Source of the DNA: Afipia sp. P52-10
Lineage (GTDB): Bacteria > Pseudomonadota > Alphaproteobacteria > Rhizobiales > Xanthobacteraceae
Length of the DNA stretch: 64,000 nucleotides
Direction: 5' to 3'
Assembly (NCBI RefSeq): GCF_000516555.1
Contig: NZ_AZSJ01000007.1
Location: 409,066 to 473,065, forward strand
The notes under the pieces were generated by a model. The model searched no databases, was not told the origin of the DNA, and saw nothing but the letters and a program-made list of their open reading frames with translations. Shown here one piece after another: positions 24,381-32,610 of the stretch (within the stretch, counting starts at the first letter, position 1; each line of letters starts with the position of its first letter). The position numbers and the translations under genes were made by a program.

Positions 24381-26348
24381 ATGACATCACTTATCTACCA
24401 TCCCATTGCGGATGCATTCCCTCTCATTGATGGCGATGATTTTCTCTCGCTCGTTGAGGATGTTCGTGAATATGGCGTCCGCAAGCCTATCGACCTGTTC
24501 GAGGGCAAGATCCTCGACGGTCGCAATCGGTATCGGGCACTCGCCTGGTTGGTGTCGACCGGCGAGGTTCTTGGCGACGGCTGGGGGCATCGAGCAGGCC
24601 AAGCACTCTCCGAAGATGCCCTAGAACCGGACAACATCTGGTTCCGCCCCTTCAATCCTGCGATCGACGGCAAGCCGGTTGACTATGTGGCGTCGCTGAA
24701 CCTCCGCCGCCGCGATCTGACATTGGCTCAGCGTGCGTTGGCGTCGGCCAAGCTTGGTCGACTCGGTTGGGGAGGGGACCGGAGCAAGCCCTCCCGGGAG
24801 GGCTTGAGCACCGAGCGCCGCGCAGAGATCGCCGGTGTGGGGCGCGCAACGGTTGAGCGCGCAGAGATCGTCGTTGATCGCGGGATCGAAGAGCTTCACG
24901 CAGCGGTCAGCCAGAACAGTATTCCGGTGAAAGTTGCGGCCGAGATCGCCATGCAGCCGGTGGAGAAACAACAGGCGATCATCGCCGAGCTGCCGCGCGA
25001 CGCGACCGGCCGGCTGACGCCGGAGGCGAAGAAGGCGCTGGCGCCGCTCGTCAAGGAAATGCGCGCAGAAAAGCAGGCCGAGAAGCGCAAGGCGCGCGAC
25101 GCGCGCGAGCAGCAGCTCGCGGAGAAGATCCTCGCTGCGCCGACGCGCCAGTATGGCGTGATCCTGGAAGACTTCGAGTGGGACCACAAACCTTATAGTC
25201 GTGCGACCGGCATGGATCGGCATCCGGCCAACCACTACGTCACGGCGCACGACGCGCACTCGCCGGAGGAAATCGTCGCGCGCACGGCAGCGCGGTTCGC
25301 ATGCGCGGCTGCGGATTCGGTTCTCTACATGTGGACCACCATTCCGCACCTGTTCATCGCGTTGCAGGTGATGGCGCTGCGCGGCTTCACCTACAAGACG
25401 CAGCGGATCTGGAACAAGGTGCGCGCCGGCCATGCGCGCGGCTCCGGCTACTGGGTGACCGGCGAGCATGAGATTCTGCTGATCGGCACGCGCGGCAAGT
25501 TCAACGCGGCGCCGATCCAAGCGCACTTCCGATCCAATTTCGATGCGCCGGTCGGCGAACACTCGGAGAAGCCCGACCAGCAATACGAGCATGCGGAATT
25601 TCACTTTCCGAACCTGCCGAAAATCGAACTGAACGCGCGGCGGCGCCGTCCAGGCTGGGACGCCTGGGGGCTCGATGCGCCGGAGCAAGAACACCCCGTT
25701 TCGCCGTCTACCCCGATCGCGGCGAACGATGTGACGACCGAGGCGCCGGCGGGAGACGGCGTTCTGCGTACCTCGGTCGTCACCTTGATTCCCGAAGCGA
25801 AAGCGGACGTGCACGCGTTGCCCAGTGCTGACATGGCGACGCCAGGTATAGAACCGTCCGCGAGTAGGCTTGCCGGCGGGCGGACGCCGGCCGGAGGCGC
25901 GGCTGAGTTGCCTGCCGCGCCTCCACCCCTTGCAGGCGATGCGCACGGATGTCCTGCGCACGATGTGCCTGCCGGAGACGCGGCGCGTGATGCCGCTGCG
26001 TCTCCACTCTTCTCCGATGATCCGAAGCTGGTCGAGCTCGGCAAGCTTCGCGTTGTCAATCACGGCGATCGCGCCCAGGCCGCAAAGGTCGTCGCGGACC
26101 TGATCGAGCGCGGATACGCGTTCGAAATTCGCCCCGGCGATTGGGCGCTGACGCGGGCAGGGCTCGCGCGGGCCGAGGCGCTGCAGGCGGAGTTGGGATC
26201 GCCGCTCGCGCGGTTCGACGATCGCGGCACCGAGATTCCGAAGTTCCTGCCGGCGCGAAGTGCGGCGGACGATCTCGACGTGCCTGCGTTTCTGAAGCGC
26301 GACGCCAACAATGTCTCACCAGCAATGCAGGGAAGGAAGCAACCATGA
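24381..26348 (+). CDS. ParB-like N-domain fused to MT-A70-like adenine methyltransferase domain (motif altered)
   Basis: 655 aa. Residues about 1-110 resemble the ParB/Srx domain (ALIDGDDFLSLVEDVREYGVRKPIDLFEGKILDGRNRYRA). Residues about 258-440 match phage MT-A70 proteins: EWDHKPYSRATGMDRHPANHY, VLYMWTTIPHLFIALQVMALRGFTYKTQRIWNKV, GYWVTGEHEILLIGTRG. The catalytic DPPW of active m6A methyltransferases reads DFEW here (264-267), so activity is doubtful. The C-terminal 200 residues include a low-complexity Ala/Pro stretch and a small terminal domain. Likely DNA modification or protection by ancestry. Confidence 0.85.
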   Translation: MTSLIYHPIADAFPLIDGDDFLSLVEDVREYGVRKPIDLFEGKILDGRNRYRALAWLVSTGEVLGDGWGHRAGQALSEDALEPDNIWFRPFNPAIDGKPVDYVASLNLRRRDLTLAQRALASAKLGRLGWGGDRSKPSREGLSTERRAEIAGVGRATVERAEIVVDRGIEELHAAVSQNSIPVKVAAEIAMQPVEKQQAIIAELPRDATGRLTPEAKKALAPLVKEMRAEKQAEKRKARDAREQQLAEKILAAPTRQYGVILEDFEWDHKPYSRATGMDRHPANHYVTAHDAHSPEEIVARTAARFACAAADSVLYMWTTIPHLFIALQVMALRGFTYKTQRIWNKVRAGHARGSGYWVTGEHEILLIGTRGKFNAAPIQAHFRSNFDAPVGEHSEKPDQQYEHAEFHFPNLPKIELNARRRRPGWDAWGLDAPEQEHPVSPSTPIAANDVTTEAPAGDGVLRTSVVTLIPEAKADVHALPSADMATPGIEPSASRLAGGRTPAGGAAELPAAPPPLAGDAHGCPAHDVPAGDAARDAAASPLFSDDPKLVELGKLRVVNHGDRAQAAKVVADLIERGYAFEIRPGDWALTRAGLARAEALQAELGSPLARFDDRGTEIPKFLPARSAADDLDVPAFLKRDANNVSPAMQGRKQP

Positions 26349-26827
26349 CGCTGCCCAAGTGGCTCGTGCGCCGGCTGTTCGCGCGCATGCGAAAGATTGC
26401 AGCATCACGCCCGCCGGATGTGCGCATCGGCAAGCCCGACGATGACTACATGCTGCGCTGGTGGGTGATCCCGCGCAATCGCTTCTTCAATATCTACCTG
26501 CACAACTTCCTGCGGTCGGACGACGACCGCGCGCTGCACGATCATCCCTGGCTGAACATGTCGTTGCTGCTCGATGGCCGGTACACCGAGCACACGATCG
26601 CAGATGGCGGTGTGCATCACCGTGTCGAGTACGCGGCCGGAGCGATCAAACTGCGCGGACCCAAATACGCGCACCGTGTCGAGCTGACGCACGGTTCCTG
26701 CTGGTCGCTTTTCATCACCGGTCCCGTGATGCGGGATTGGGGTTTTCACTGTCCGCAAGGCTGGCGGCATCACACGCAGTTCGTCGACAGGAGCAATTCC
26801 GGACAGATCGGTCGAGGATGCGACTGA
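26345..26827 (+). CDS. Cupin-like phage protein
   Basis: 160 aa, start overlapping the previous stop (ATGA). The segment NIYLHNFLRSDDDRALHDHPWLNMSLLLDGRYTEHT, followed by a second conserved part KYAHRVEL, has the spacing of cupin motifs 1 and 2 with His ligands. The family occurs in phage early regions; substrate unknown. Confidence 0.7.
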   Translation: MTLPKWLVRRLFARMRKIAASRPPDVRIGKPDDDYMLRWWVIPRNRFFNIYLHNFLRSDDDRALHDHPWLNMSLLLDGRYTEHTIADGGVHHRVEYAAGAIKLRGPKYAHRVELTHGSCWSLFITGPVMRDWGFHCPQGWRHHTQFVDRSNSGQIGRGCD

Positions 26828-26843
26828 GCAATAGGGGGAAAAC

Positions 26844-27200
26844 ATGGCACGGGAAACTATCCGCAGGATCGAGGCGAGGCATCGCGCGGAGCTGCGCCGC
26901 TTGAGCGAGGACCTGCGCGCCGCGGAGGATGGGAACGCGCGCTTGATCGTCGAGAAGTGCGATCTCGTCCGTCGGCAGATGGAGGCGCTCGATCTGAAGG
27001 ATGACAGGATCGGCGAACTGATCCGCGGACACGCTGCTGCGCTCGCGGCGAAGGACGCGCGCATCAGCGAGTTGTTTCGTTCGAACAACGCGTATCAAGA
27101 GGAGGCCCGCGCGGCGCGCGCCGAAGTGCAGCAGCTGCAGCGCGCGCTCTCGGATGCATCCCGCGTTATCGCCACGCTCGGTCAGCGCGCTGTCCCATGA
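26844..27200 (+). CDS. Coiled-coil phage protein
   Basis: 118 aa, nearly all helical with heptad-like spacing (RRIEARHRAELRRLSEDLRAAEDGNARLIVEKCDLVRRQMEAL...). No catalytic motif. Followed by the next gene with a four-base overlap (27197-27200). Function unknown. Confidence 0.7.
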   Translation: MARETIRRIEARHRAELRRLSEDLRAAEDGNARLIVEKCDLVRRQMEALDLKDDRIGELIRGHAAALAAKDARISELFRSNNAYQEEARAARAEVQQLQRALSDASRVIATLGQRAVP

Positions 27201-27508
27201 CGCGGGCCGGGCGCCATAGCTGGACGCAGGAAGGGGTGCGCTACGCGCGCCACACCGATCGCGCCTGCTATGCGTGCGGCCTGATCAAGCGCACCCGCCA
27301 CGAAGGCGGGCGCCACTGGATTGAATTCTGGCGGCCATCTTCGGATGCGTCGCCGAGCGCAGTCCGCGACGCATCCGGTCAGTATCTGGATCGCGTGCCG
27401 GGCAAGCACACGCCGGCATGTCCCGGCTCGCCGAACCAGCAAGGCCTTTCGTTTACGCCACCTCGCAACGTCATCACCAACGGAGATTCCTATGAAGCCG
27501 ATCACTGA
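27197..27508 (+). CDS. Small phage protein with Cys/His motif
   Basis: 103 aa: RACYACGLIKRTRHEGGRHWIEFWR begins with CxxCG and may bind zinc together with a later HTPACPG. Coupled by ATGA to the coiled-coil gene; its 3' end overlaps the next gene by 17 bases. Not recognised. Confidence 0.6.
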   Translation: MTRAGRHSWTQEGVRYARHTDRACYACGLIKRTRHEGGRHWIEFWRPSSDASPSAVRDASGQYLDRVPGKHTPACPGSPNQQGLSFTPPRNVITNGDSYEADH

Positions 27509-27815
27509 CATTCTGCGTGAGTATCGAAACGGTCGCGCCGTCGACCTGTTGTCTTTGCAATTCAACGATTGCGTCCGCGCCGTCGACGCAACCGGAAAAC
27601 CGGCCGAACTGACGATCAAGATCAAGATCGAGCCCGACAAGGGCGGCGGCTCGGGCAAGGAATTGTCGATCAAGCCGACGACGAAGATCCCGCAGCACGA
27701 CATCCCGAAGGCGCAGTTCTTCTCCGATGCGAATGGCGACCTGCATCGTCAGGACCCGGCGCAGGGCCAGATGTTCCGCGACACCGACGACGATCGCACG
27801 GCGGGCCGCGCCTGA
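27492..27815 (+). CDS. Early phage protein of unknown function
   Basis: 107 aa starting MKPITDILREYRNGRAVDLLS with GGAGA upstream. Its middle part (AELTIKIKIEPDKGGGSGKELSIKPTTKIPQHDIPKAQFF) is beta-rich and it ends in acidic residues. It directly precedes the DUF2303 gene, as small proteins of this kind often do in alphaproteobacterial phages. Not assigned. Confidence 0.7.
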   Translation: MKPITDILREYRNGRAVDLLSLQFNDCVRAVDATGKPAELTIKIKIEPDKGGGSGKELSIKPTTKIPQHDIPKAQFFSDANGDLHRQDPAQGQMFRDTDDDRTAGRA

Positions 27816-27873
27816 TCGTTTCAGTCTTTCAGTACCTGCGTAATCAACCCCTCACACAACGAGCACTGTTGCC

Positions 27874-28701
27874 ATGACCAAACAGACCAGCGCGGGCGAT
27901 GCGCAGACGATCGCCGACCTTGCCGTGAAGGCGGCAGGCACGGCCACGACGATCACGTCCGCAACCGGGCGGGAATTCCTGATTCTGCCTGCGGAATTCG
28001 ACTACCACGAAGTGACACCGGAGAATTCGCAAGACGTGCTCACTCCGAAGCGCATCAGGCAGGCCGTGATCCTGCAGAATGCCGACGCGCTAGTCGAGTA
28101 CCTGAATCGGTTCAAGGGCGACGACTCCCTGCTGTTCGCCGATGTGCAGAAGAGCCTCGTGGTCGCGGCGATCGACTACCATGCCAAAGACAAGGCGTCA
28201 CTCGTCACGCATCGCGCGTCACTGCAGCTTCCGTTCTCCGAGGAATGGAAAGTCTGGAGCGAAGTCAGCGGCAGGCTTATGCCGCAACTCGAGTTCGCAC
28301 GGTTCGTCGAGGAGAATGCACCGGACATCAAGGCTCCGGATGCGGCAACCTTGATCGAAACCGTTCGCGACCTGCAGGCGCGCCGGTCGGTCAATTTCAT
28401 CCAGGCGGTGCGCACGGCGAGCGACAACGAAAGCTTCGAGTTTACCGACAATACCGAAGCGCGCACCAAGGGCGGCGTTGAGCTGCCGACGAAGTTCTTA
28501 ATCGAGATTCCGGTCTATTTCGGCGAGCCGGCCGGCGAAGTCCCGGCCTTCCTTCGCTGGAAGCTCGATGATGGGAAGCTTTTGCTCGGCATCAAGCTGA
28601 ACCGGATGGAGCACATCCGTCAGGCTGCATTCAAGATGATCGTGACGTTCTTGCATGAGCGCACCGGCGTGCTGCCTGTATTCGGCGCCATCGGGGTCTG
28701 A
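27874..28701 (+). CDS. DUF2303 family phage protein (YfdQ-like)
   Basis: 275 aa. Shows the DUF2303 layout: RIRQAVILQNADALVEYLNRFKGDDSLLFAD, VVAAIDYHAKDKASLVTHRASLQLPFSEEWKVWSE, FARFVEENAPDI. A frequent early-region phage protein; its molecular role is not established. It lies in the rightward operon after a 58-base gap. Confidence 0.88.
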   Translation: MTKQTSAGDAQTIADLAVKAAGTATTITSATGREFLILPAEFDYHEVTPENSQDVLTPKRIRQAVILQNADALVEYLNRFKGDDSLLFADVQKSLVVAAIDYHAKDKASLVTHRASLQLPFSEEWKVWSEVSGRLMPQLEFARFVEENAPDIKAPDAATLIETVRDLQARRSVNFIQAVRTASDNESFEFTDNTEARTKGGVELPTKFLIEIPVYFGEPAGEVPAFLRWKLDDGKLLLGIKLNRMEHIRQAAFKMIVTFLHERTGVLPVFGAIGV

Positions 28702-28703
28702 CC

Positions 28704-28934
28704 ATGATCCTCGTGCCGCACCGGACCACGCCGAACCGCCGCCGTGAGCAGCTCGAACGCGTGCATGCGCTCGTGCGTGAGCAGCTTCAGGGCAAGCGGA
28801 TCTGCAACCGGTGCGGCGCGACCTTCTCCTCCTATGCCGACAAGTGCGAAGCGAGCCTCGATGAAATGTGCCCGGGCGCACGCGCAATCGCCGACGCGAC
28901 CGCGGACGCACGCAAACTGGTAGGGCTGAAATGA
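28704..28934 (+). CDS. Small zinc-finger-like phage protein
   Basis: 76 aa with CNRCG and a later MCPG, plus a basic N-terminus (HRTTPNRRREQLERV). The stop overlaps the next start (ATGA). Function unknown. Confidence 0.65.
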   Translation: MILVPHRTTPNRRREQLERVHALVREQLQGKRICNRCGATFSSYADKCEASLDEMCPGARAIADATADARKLVGLK

Positions 28935-29197
28935 CCGATCGTGCCGCCTATGACATGAGTTACTTCGCCGGCCCCGATGACGACGCCGGCGTCTCCTTCG
29001 ATGATTTCATGATCGCGCTTGCTGTCTGGTCGTGGATGCGGCCGGGCAACAACTCGCCGACGGTTTCGGAAGCCGCCGATGTCTTCGGCGTGACTCACGA
29101 TGTCATTCGGCGCGCGGTGAACGATCATCCGTGGATGCTGCTGGAGGGGCCGCCCGACGAGCCGCGCCGCCAGCGCATCGAGCACGACGGAGCCTGA
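28931..29197 (+). CDS. Small helix-turn-helix-like phage protein
   Basis: 88 aa. SPTVSEAADVFGVTHDVIRRAVNDHPWMLL reads as a helix-turn-helix with a recognition helix, as in small phage regulators. Coupled to its neighbour by ATGA. Function unknown. Confidence 0.65.
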   Translation: MTDRAAYDMSYFAGPDDDAGVSFDDFMIALAVWSWMRPGNNSPTVSEAADVFGVTHDVIRRAVNDHPWMLLEGPPDEPRRQRIEHDGA

Positions 29198-29200
29198 CTG

Positions 29201-29644
29201 ATGAAAGGCTTCGCGATCCGCCAACCCTGGGCCTGGGCGATCTTCTCGCCGCCGGAAGGCTTGCGCAAAGACATCGAGAACCGCGAATGGCAGCCAACCA
29301 ATCCGGGCCTCCGCTTTCGGGGGCGCTGTGTCATTCTCGCGACCGCGCATCCTGGCGACAGCAAGTGGTTCGATCGTTGGAGCGAATTCTGCGAAACCGT
29401 TCTGGCGATGCCGGGCGACACAGATGACGCCTGCAATCGCATTCCCGATTCAACCTCACTCGTATTTGGCGCGCTGATCGGCACCGTCGAGATCGTCGAC
29501 GTCGTCACCGCGCATTCCTCGCCCTGGTTCTTCGGCCCGTATGGCCTCGTGTTGCGTGAACCGCGTCCGTTCAAAAACCCGATCCCGTATAAGGGCGCGC
29601 TCGGTTTCTTCGACGTGCCCGACAGGATCCTGCCGCACGCTTGA
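29201..29644 (+). CDS. ASCH-domain protein
   Basis: 147 aa. The N-terminus MKGFAIRQPWAWAIFSPPEGLRKDIENREW and GRCVILATAH match the phage ASCH family, an RNA-binding-type fold whose relatives act on modified nucleosides or RNA. Located beside DNA methyltransferase genes; precise role unknown. Confidence 0.85.
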   Translation: MKGFAIRQPWAWAIFSPPEGLRKDIENREWQPTNPGLRFRGRCVILATAHPGDSKWFDRWSEFCETVLAMPGDTDDACNRIPDSTSLVFGALIGTVEIVDVVTAHSSPWFFGPYGLVLREPRPFKNPIPYKGALGFFDVPDRILPHA

Positions 29645-29647
29645 GAC

Positions 29648-29986
29648 ATGACCGTTTACGTTGACGACATGCGCGCCCGGTTCGGCCGGATGACCATGTG
29701 CCACATGATCGCCGACAGCGATGACGAATTGCACGCGATGGCCGACCTGATCGGCGTCAAGCGTAAGTGGCACCAGGCGCCGCCGGCGCACGACTCTCAC
29801 TATGACATCGCGTTGAGCAAACGCGCGAAGGCGGTTGCGGCCGGCGCGGTCGAGATCACGCTGCGCCAATGCGCGGCGATGTCCGCCTATCGACGCATGA
29901 CGCAGTTGCCGCTGCCAAAGCCGCACATGGCTGAGCTGATGTTCGCGAACTTCATCAAAGCAAGAAACGAATTGGGGAGGGGGTAG
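29648..29986 (+). CDS. DUF4031 family protein
   Basis: 112 aa. The start MTVYVDDMRARFGRMTMCHMIADSDDELHAMADLIGVKRKW and HYDIALSKRAKAVAAGAVEIT match DUF4031. Function unknown. It sits three bases after the ASCH gene and two before the cytosine methyltransferase. Confidence 0.88.
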   Translation: MTVYVDDMRARFGRMTMCHMIADSDDELHAMADLIGVKRKWHQAPPAHDSHYDIALSKRAKAVAAGAVEITLRQCAAMSAYRRMTQLPLPKPHMAELMFANFIKARNELGRG

Positions 29987-29988
29987 GC

Positions 29989-31773
29989 TTGCGGGAACTG
30001 ATCGTTGACAACTTCGCGGGCGGCGGGGGCGCGTCCACTGGCATTGAAATGGCGCTCGGCGTCTCGCCGGACTATGCGATCAACCACAGTTCGGTTGCGC
30101 TGGCCATGCACGAGGTCAATCACCCGGCAACCGTGCATCTTTGCAACAATGTCTGGAAGGTCGATCCCGACGAGATCGACGGTCCGATCGGGCTGGGTTG
30201 GTTTTCGCCGGACTGCAAGCATTTCAGCAAAGCAAAAGGCGGCAAACCGGTCGAGAAGGGTATCCGCGATCTGGCCTGGGTCGTCGTGCGCTGGGCGCGC
30301 CGCCGGAAGGGCGGCCCGCGTGTCATCATTCTGGAGAATGTTGAGGAGTTCTCGACGTGGGGACCGCTCGCCGAAGACGGCCGGCCGTGCCCTGACCGGA
30401 AAGGACTGACGTTCAAGCGCTGGGTCGGCGAACTGCGGCGGCTCGGCTACAAAGTCGAATGGCGCGAACTTCGCGCGTGTGACTACGGCGCGCCAACCAT
30501 CCGGAAGCGGCTCTTCCTGATCGCCAGGCGCGACGGTGAGCCGATCGTCTGGCCGGAGGCGACGCACGGCGATCCGAAAAGCGCGGCCGTGCTTTCGGGC
30601 ATGCTCAAGCCCTGGCGGACGGCGGCGGAAATCATCGACTGGTCGATTCCTTGTCATTCGATCTTCCTAACGCCGGAGGAAGCACGCACCGTCGGCGTCA
30701 AGCGGCCGTTGGCGCCAGCCACGATGGCGCGCATCGCCAAAGGCGTGAAACGATATGTGATCGATGCGGCCCGGCCCTACATTGTCAACCTGACGCATCA
30801 GGGCGGCGATAGGGTCGAGAGCCTTGACGAACCGCTCGCGACGATCACCGGTGCGCATCGTGGCGAGAAGGCGCTGGCGATGCCGTTCGTCACGGCCGCG
30901 CAGCAGGGCGGAAGCCTGCGATCGCTTGACGAACCGATCCACACCATCACGGCATCCACCAAAGATCAGAACCAGGTCGCCGTGCCGTTTGTAACAGGCG
31001 TTGGCGGCCGCATGGGGCAAACGGCCCCGCGAGGCGCCGACCAGCCGGTCCAGACAATTACGGCGAAGGCGGATTCGGTTGTGATCTCGCCGCACCTGAT
31101 GACGATGCGCGATGCGCAGAAACCGTTCAACGAGGCCGACAAGCCGACGCACACGATCACCGCTGGCGGTGCCCGGCTTCACCTGGTCGCTGCATTCCTT
31201 GCCCAGCACAACGTTTCCCGAGGCGAACAGAATCCGGGCCGCGACGCGCGTGAGCCGGTTTCCACCATCCTGCAGACCGGCTCGCATCAAGGGATCGTTG
31301 CGGCGAACATGGTCCGGCAGTTCGGCACCGGAGTTGGATCGCCGATGGATGAGCCGGCGCGCACCGTGATGGCGGACGGCGGCGGCAAGACGCAGCTTTC
31401 GGCGGCGTTCCTGTCGAAATACTACGGGCCGAATGTCGGGCAGGATGCCGACGCGCCGCTACACACCGCGACTGAGAAGCCGCGCTTCGGCCTCGTCATC
31501 GTATCGATTGATGGCGAGCCATATGTGATCGCTGACATCGGCCTGCGCATGCTCACACCGCGCGAGCTTTTCCGCGCGCAAGGGTTCCCAGAATCCTACG
31601 TGATCGACCGGAAGCCGGACGGGTCGCCGATCTCCAAGACCGAGCAAGTCTCGAAGTGTGGCAACAGCGTCTCGCCGCCGATGGCTGCCGCACTGGTCAA
31701 GGCCAACTTCGCGCCGCGCGATGTGGCGTTCGACGGCGATCGCGGCAGCTATTTCCTGGAGGCGGCGGAATGA
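29989..31773 (+). CDS. DNA cytosine-5 methyltransferase with a repeat-built variable region
   Basis: 594 aa. SAM-binding motif DNFAGGGGASTGIEMALG at the N-terminus, catalytic Cys76 in SPDCKHFSKAKGG, motif VI ENVEEF (116-121), and at the C-terminus RMLTPRELFRAQGFPESYVI with KCGNSVSPPMAAAL (motifs IX/X). Between about residues 278 and 500 there are seven copies of a short [S/A]xDxPxxTI[T] motif spaced 32-38 residues. The start codon is TTG after a strong GGGAGGGGG. Likely protects phage DNA from host restriction. Confidence 0.92.
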   Translation: MRELIVDNFAGGGGASTGIEMALGVSPDYAINHSSVALAMHEVNHPATVHLCNNVWKVDPDEIDGPIGLGWFSPDCKHFSKAKGGKPVEKGIRDLAWVVVRWARRRKGGPRVIILENVEEFSTWGPLAEDGRPCPDRKGLTFKRWVGELRRLGYKVEWRELRACDYGAPTIRKRLFLIARRDGEPIVWPEATHGDPKSAAVLSGMLKPWRTAAEIIDWSIPCHSIFLTPEEARTVGVKRPLAPATMARIAKGVKRYVIDAARPYIVNLTHQGGDRVESLDEPLATITGAHRGEKALAMPFVTAAQQGGSLRSLDEPIHTITASTKDQNQVAVPFVTGVGGRMGQTAPRGADQPVQTITAKADSVVISPHLMTMRDAQKPFNEADKPTHTITAGGARLHLVAAFLAQHNVSRGEQNPGRDAREPVSTILQTGSHQGIVAANMVRQFGTGVGSPMDEPARTVMADGGGKTQLSAAFLSKYYGPNVGQDADAPLHTATEKPRFGLVIVSIDGEPYVIADIGLRMLTPRELFRAQGFPESYVIDRKPDGSPISKTEQVSKCGNSVSPPMAAALVKANFAPRDVAFDGDRGSYFLEAAE

Positions 31774-32609
31774 CAGCGCCGACGCGTCCGGTTCTTCGCT
31801 GGCACGGGAGTAAGTGGAAGATCGCTCCGTGGGTCATTGATCATTTCCCCCAGCACCGCGTTTATGTCGAGCCGTTCGGCGGGAGCGGTGCGGTTCTTCT
31901 TCGGAAGCCCCGCGCAAATACGGAAATCTACAACGATCGCGATGGCGACGTTGTGAACTTATTCCGCGTTCTTCGTGAGCGACCTGACGCGCTTTCGCGA
32001 GCATTGTCGCTGACGCCATTCAGCCGGGACGAATACGACTCGCTTTATGAGACGATCGAGGATCCACTAGAGCGCGCGTGGGCGCTGGTGGCGCGTTCGT
32101 TCATGGGAATGAACTCCAAGGGAGCCTTGGAGAAAAGCGGATTTGATACCCGCGTGAATCCCGACGGGTTCATTTCGCGACTTCGATCGCTCATCGCCGT
32201 GCCTGACGAAATTGCGGCTGTGGCACTTCGTTTTGCGCACGTTGTGGTCGAGAACGACGATGCACTTCGCGTCATTGAGAGGTTCGATAGGCAAGACGCG
32301 TTGATCTACTGTGATCCGCCGTATGCCTTGGAGACGAGAAGCGGCAAGTACTATCGTCACGAGCTATCCAACAGTGCGCATCGGAAGCTGATTGAGAAGC
32401 TTCGCACTGCCAATGGCATGGTGGTCCTCTCTGGTTACGCCACGGCTCAATATGACGACGCGCTCGCGGATTGGAGACGGGTCCAGACGGATGCCCTGAC
32501 GGATGGGGCCGCACGCCGCGTCGAAACTCTTTGGATCAATCCAGCCTGTGCCGCCGCGCTCGATCGCGAGGGCAAGGCCGCGCAACAACTTGAAATGATG
32601 GTGGGGTGA
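31770..32609 (+). CDS. DNA adenine N6-methyltransferase (Dam/D12 class)
   Basis: 279 aa. Motifs LRWHGSKWKIAPWVI (motif X), VEPFGGSGAVLL (SAM-binding, 34-44) and catalytic DPPY at 182-185 are intact. The start overlaps the cytosine methyltransferase stop (ATGA). Expected to methylate adenine in a short site; the target is unknown. Confidence 0.93.
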   Translation: MTAPTRPVLRWHGSKWKIAPWVIDHFPQHRVYVEPFGGSGAVLLRKPRANTEIYNDRDGDVVNLFRVLRERPDALSRALSLTPFSRDEYDSLYETIEDPLERAWALVARSFMGMNSKGALEKSGFDTRVNPDGFISRLRSLIAVPDEIAAVALRFAHVVVENDDALRVIERFDRQDALIYCDPPYALETRSGKYYRHELSNSAHRKLIEKLRTANGMVVLSGYATAQYDDALADWRRVQTDALTDGAARRVETLWINPACAAALDREGKAAQQLEMMVG

Positions 32610-32610
32610 G

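Noticed and set aside
23989-24384. Plus-strand open frame of 131 codons in the early operon
   Set aside because: Not listed as a gene because the antisense zinc-ribbon frame is stronger and codon use here departs from neighbours; kept only as a finding because of its ATGA junctions.
24621-26063. Long minus-strand open frame of 480 codons
   Set aside because: Antisense to the ParB/MT-A70 gene, whose family match is clear; composition is Arg-rich and motif-free.
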